From: a bacterium | Lineage (GTDB): Bacteria; Armatimonadota; Zipacnadia; Zipacnadales; Zipacnadaceae | DNA: 6,829 nt | Direction of reading: 5' to 3' | Assembly (NCBI GenBank): GCA_030607655.1 | Contig: JAUWJN010000140.1 | Coordinates: 1 to 6,829 of the forward strand | Part shown: positions 5,581 through 6,829 of the stretch, piece by piece | Numbering within the stretch: position 1 is the first letter of the stretch | Layout of the letters: every line of letters begins with the position of its first letter | The notes under the pieces: generated by a model | Seen by the model: only the letters and a program-made list of their open reading frames with translations | Told to the model about the DNA's origin: nothing | Database searches by the model: none | Program-made: the position numbers and the translations under genes

Positions 5581-6498
5581 TTATCCTAACTCCGGTACTA
5601 CCCTCGCGCCTTGTCCAGATACCCTGGCCCATACGATACGAGCCTTGATGCCGCGGCGCTGAAAAGCATCCCGCATTGCTGCCGATATTGTCGCATCTTC
5701 ATGCCCCGCAAAGGCCACTATGGTCGGCCCGGAACCGCTCAGCGCTGCCCCGTAAGCGCCGGCCTGGATGGCTGCTGCGATAACTTCCTGCATCCCGGGT
5801 ATCAGTTCAGCACGATACGGCTGGTGGAGGCGGTCGGTCATTGCCACTTGTAGTAGCGGCCAATCCTCGCTGACCAGCGCGGCTAGGACCAAGGCGGCGT
5901 GGGTAGTGTTGAACACGGCGTCGGCAAAGGGCACTTCCCCAGGGAGCACGCTGCGGGCCAGTTCGGTGCTCACCTCAAATTCGGGGATAGCCAGGGCGAC
6001 CGACAGGCCCTCAGGGGCAGGAAACGCCGCGCAGTGGACCTGGTCCTGCTCAATGCCACAGACGGTCAGACCGCCATACAGGGCAGGCGCAACATTGTCA
6101 GGGTGGCCTTCCATTTCGGTAGCTAACTGTAAAAGTTGAGGCAGGCCGATGTTAGCTGCCAGAAGCTGGTTAGCGGCGACCAGGCCCCCCACAATGGCCG
6201 CGCTGCTGCTGCCCAGGCCACGGGCCAGCGGGATAGAATTATCTTGCCGTAGCCGCCAGCCGGGCACCTCTACCTGGGCCTGGGTAGCTAGCTTGTGGGC
6301 CGCCTGCAACACCAGATTAGCGTCACTGAGCGGCAGTTGCCCGGCGCCCTCGCCAGCTACCTCCACCTCGGTAATGACGCTCAGTGACAGCTCGACGCTG
6401 TTGTACAGGCTCAGCGCTAGCCCCAGGCAGTCAAAGCCGGGGCCCAGATTGGCGGTGGTAGCGGGGACTTGAACTTTCACAGCATCAGGTACTGACAT
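5581..6498 (-). CDS. thrB: Homoserine kinase
   Basis: ThrB phosphorylates homoserine with ATP to O-phosphohomoserine, the substrate of threonine synthase, in the cytoplasm. With the start at ATG 6498 the protein has 305 residues, normal for this GHMP-family kinase. The motifs are all present: VPATTANLGPGFDCLGLAL (11-29), the ATP loop PLARGLGSSSAA (90-101), HPDNVAPALYGG (132-143) and the C-terminal GAALSGSGPT (250-259). The frame is open upstream to ATG 6549, but that start would add 17 unconserved residues and overlap the alanine racemase frame. AGGAAG at 6509-6514 favours ATG 6498 or the adjoining GTG 6501. The gene lies 28 nt after the alanine racemase stop. No thrC or hom is visible in the window. 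The assignment is secure; the exact start is slightly uncertain. Confidence 0.95.
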   Translation of the reverse strand: MSVPDAVKVQVPATTANLGPGFDCLGLALSLYNSVELSLSVITEVEVAGEGAGQLPLSDANLVLQAAHKLATQAQVEVPGWRLRQDNSIPLARGLGSSSAAIVGGLVAANQLLAANIGLPQLLQLATEMEGHPDNVAPALYGGLTVCGIEQDQVHCAAFPAPEGLSVALAIPEFEVSTELARSVLPGEVPFADAVFNTTHAALVLAALVSEDWPLLQVAMTDRLHQPYRAELIPGMQEVIAAAIQAGAYGAALSGSGPTIVAFAGHEDATISAAMRDAFQRRGIKARIVWARVSGQGARVVPELG

Positions 6499-6508
6499 CA
6501 CAGAAAAG

Positions 6509-6514
6509 CTTCCT
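6509..6514 (-). promoter_or_regulatory. thrB ribosome binding site
   Basis: AGGAAG lies 10 nt before ATG 6498 and 7 nt before the adjacent in-frame GTG 6501. It lies well inside the longer open frame that starts at 6549, so it supports the shorter homoserine kinase and excludes the overlap with the alanine racemase frame. Confidence 0.6.
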
Positions 6515-6526
6515 ATCCTATAATGA

Positions 6527-6829
6527 TTAGTGGTGCTGTATTGCCTCAACCAGCTCCTTTATCCGAACGTCACCGGGTTCGTGGACGTAGACCCGGGGCA
6601 GACGCTTGGAAAATCGGACCGGTATTTCCTGCACTACGGTATCGCACTGGTCGGCGATTTCAGCTATGGTGATGCTCTCCGGGCCCTGCTGGCCGATCAT
6701 GACCACTTCCTCACCCACCTGGGCATCGGCGAGCTCGGTGACATCAATGATAGTGGAGTCCATTCAGATAGCCCCAATTCCCGGCCCCCGCTACCCCCGC
6801 AGCACTACCACCCCATTTATGGAGAGCCG
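6527..6829 (-). pseudogene. alr: Alanine racemase C-terminal part, interrupted by in-frame TAG and TGA
   Basis: Alr interconverts L- and D-alanine for peptidoglycan using PLP. From ATG 6763 to the stop at 6527 there are 78 codons matching the C-terminal beta domain: MDSTIIDVT, VGEEVVMIG, ITIAEIAD and SKRLPRVYV, the normal Alr end. The same frame upstream to 6829 continues the family signature at the right spacing: LSINGVVVLRG, a stop, RGPGIGAI, a stop, then MD. Compare the usual LSNxGxVLIxGxRAPIVGRVCMD. TAG (6793-6791) stands where Lys, Arg or another residue is usual; TGA (6766-6764) stands exactly at the Cys/Ser of the C/S-M-D motif next to the active site. The invariant-looking Arg of GRV is Ala here. 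The catalytic Tyr would lie just beyond the window edge. A stand-alone 78-residue product would lack the PLP barrel. Decay, sequence error at an edge, or stop recoding could explain it. Confidence 0.75.

Noticed and set aside
5581..6549. Longer homoserine kinase starting at ATG 6549.
   Set aside because: The extra 17 residues are not part of the family, the start would overlap the alanine racemase frame, and a ribosome site favours ATG 6498.
6711..6766. A SECIS-like element after the TGA in the alanine racemase frame.
   Set aside because: Only a short UCACC/GGUGA stem with a large unpaired interior is visible, and it lacks a recognisable apical loop motif. It is too weak to list as a feature.

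Overview
The window is a compact stretch of bacterial chromosome with moderately high GC. Every supported gene lies on the minus strand, so transcription runs from the high-coordinate end to the low end. The housekeeping genes (alr, thrB, an M20 deacylase-type peptidase, proA), the purine-rich Shine-Dalgarno sites, the GTG starts and the short spacers suggest a free-living bacterium. The Alr C-terminal style loosely recalls Bacillota or a related lineage, but nothing here fixes the taxon. There are no tRNA or rRNA genes, no CRISPR array, no IS element and no phage gene that I can recognise.

Layout in transcription order. (1) 6829-6527: 3' part of an alanine racemase gene entering from the right edge. 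Read in the Alr frame, it carries TAG and TGA codons nine codons apart, followed by an intact 78-codon C-terminal part. (2) 6498-5581: thrB, homoserine kinase. (3) 5574-4324: M20-family metallopeptidase or deacylase. These three genes are 28 and 6 nt apart and look like one transcription unit centred on amino-acid metabolism. (4) 4323-4194: a spacer with a perfect 7-bp hairpin and six tandem copies of a 9-bp repeat, then a strong ribosome site. (5) 4193-3684: a GTG-started zinc-ribbon membrane protein. (6) 3683-3524: an AT-richer spacer with a candidate promoter. (7) 3523-2405: an uncharacterised HExxH zincin with a coiled coil and a basic tail. (8) 2398-1142: proA, whose ribosome site overlaps the stop of the zincin gene. 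(9) 1093-626: a small protein with a degenerate Ada-type zinc-binding N-terminus. (10) 598-134: a protein with two zinc ribbons, a charged coiled coil and a C-terminal membrane anchor. (11) 98/89-1: the start of a gene leaving the left edge.

The first block joins threonine synthesis (ThrB), D-alanine supply for the cell wall (Alr, if functional) and an amidohydrolase of the ArgE/DapE type. The second block places proline synthesis (ProA, without a visible proB) in an apparent operon with an unknown protease-like protein and small zinc-binding proteins of unknown role.

The most notable observation is the Alr frame with two stops. The flanking Alr signature is kept in register, so the choices are decay, sequence error at an edge, or stop-codon recoding. 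Present evidence does not decide between them, and several non-conservative changes around the stops favour decay or error. No gap longer than 160 bp lacks a gene.
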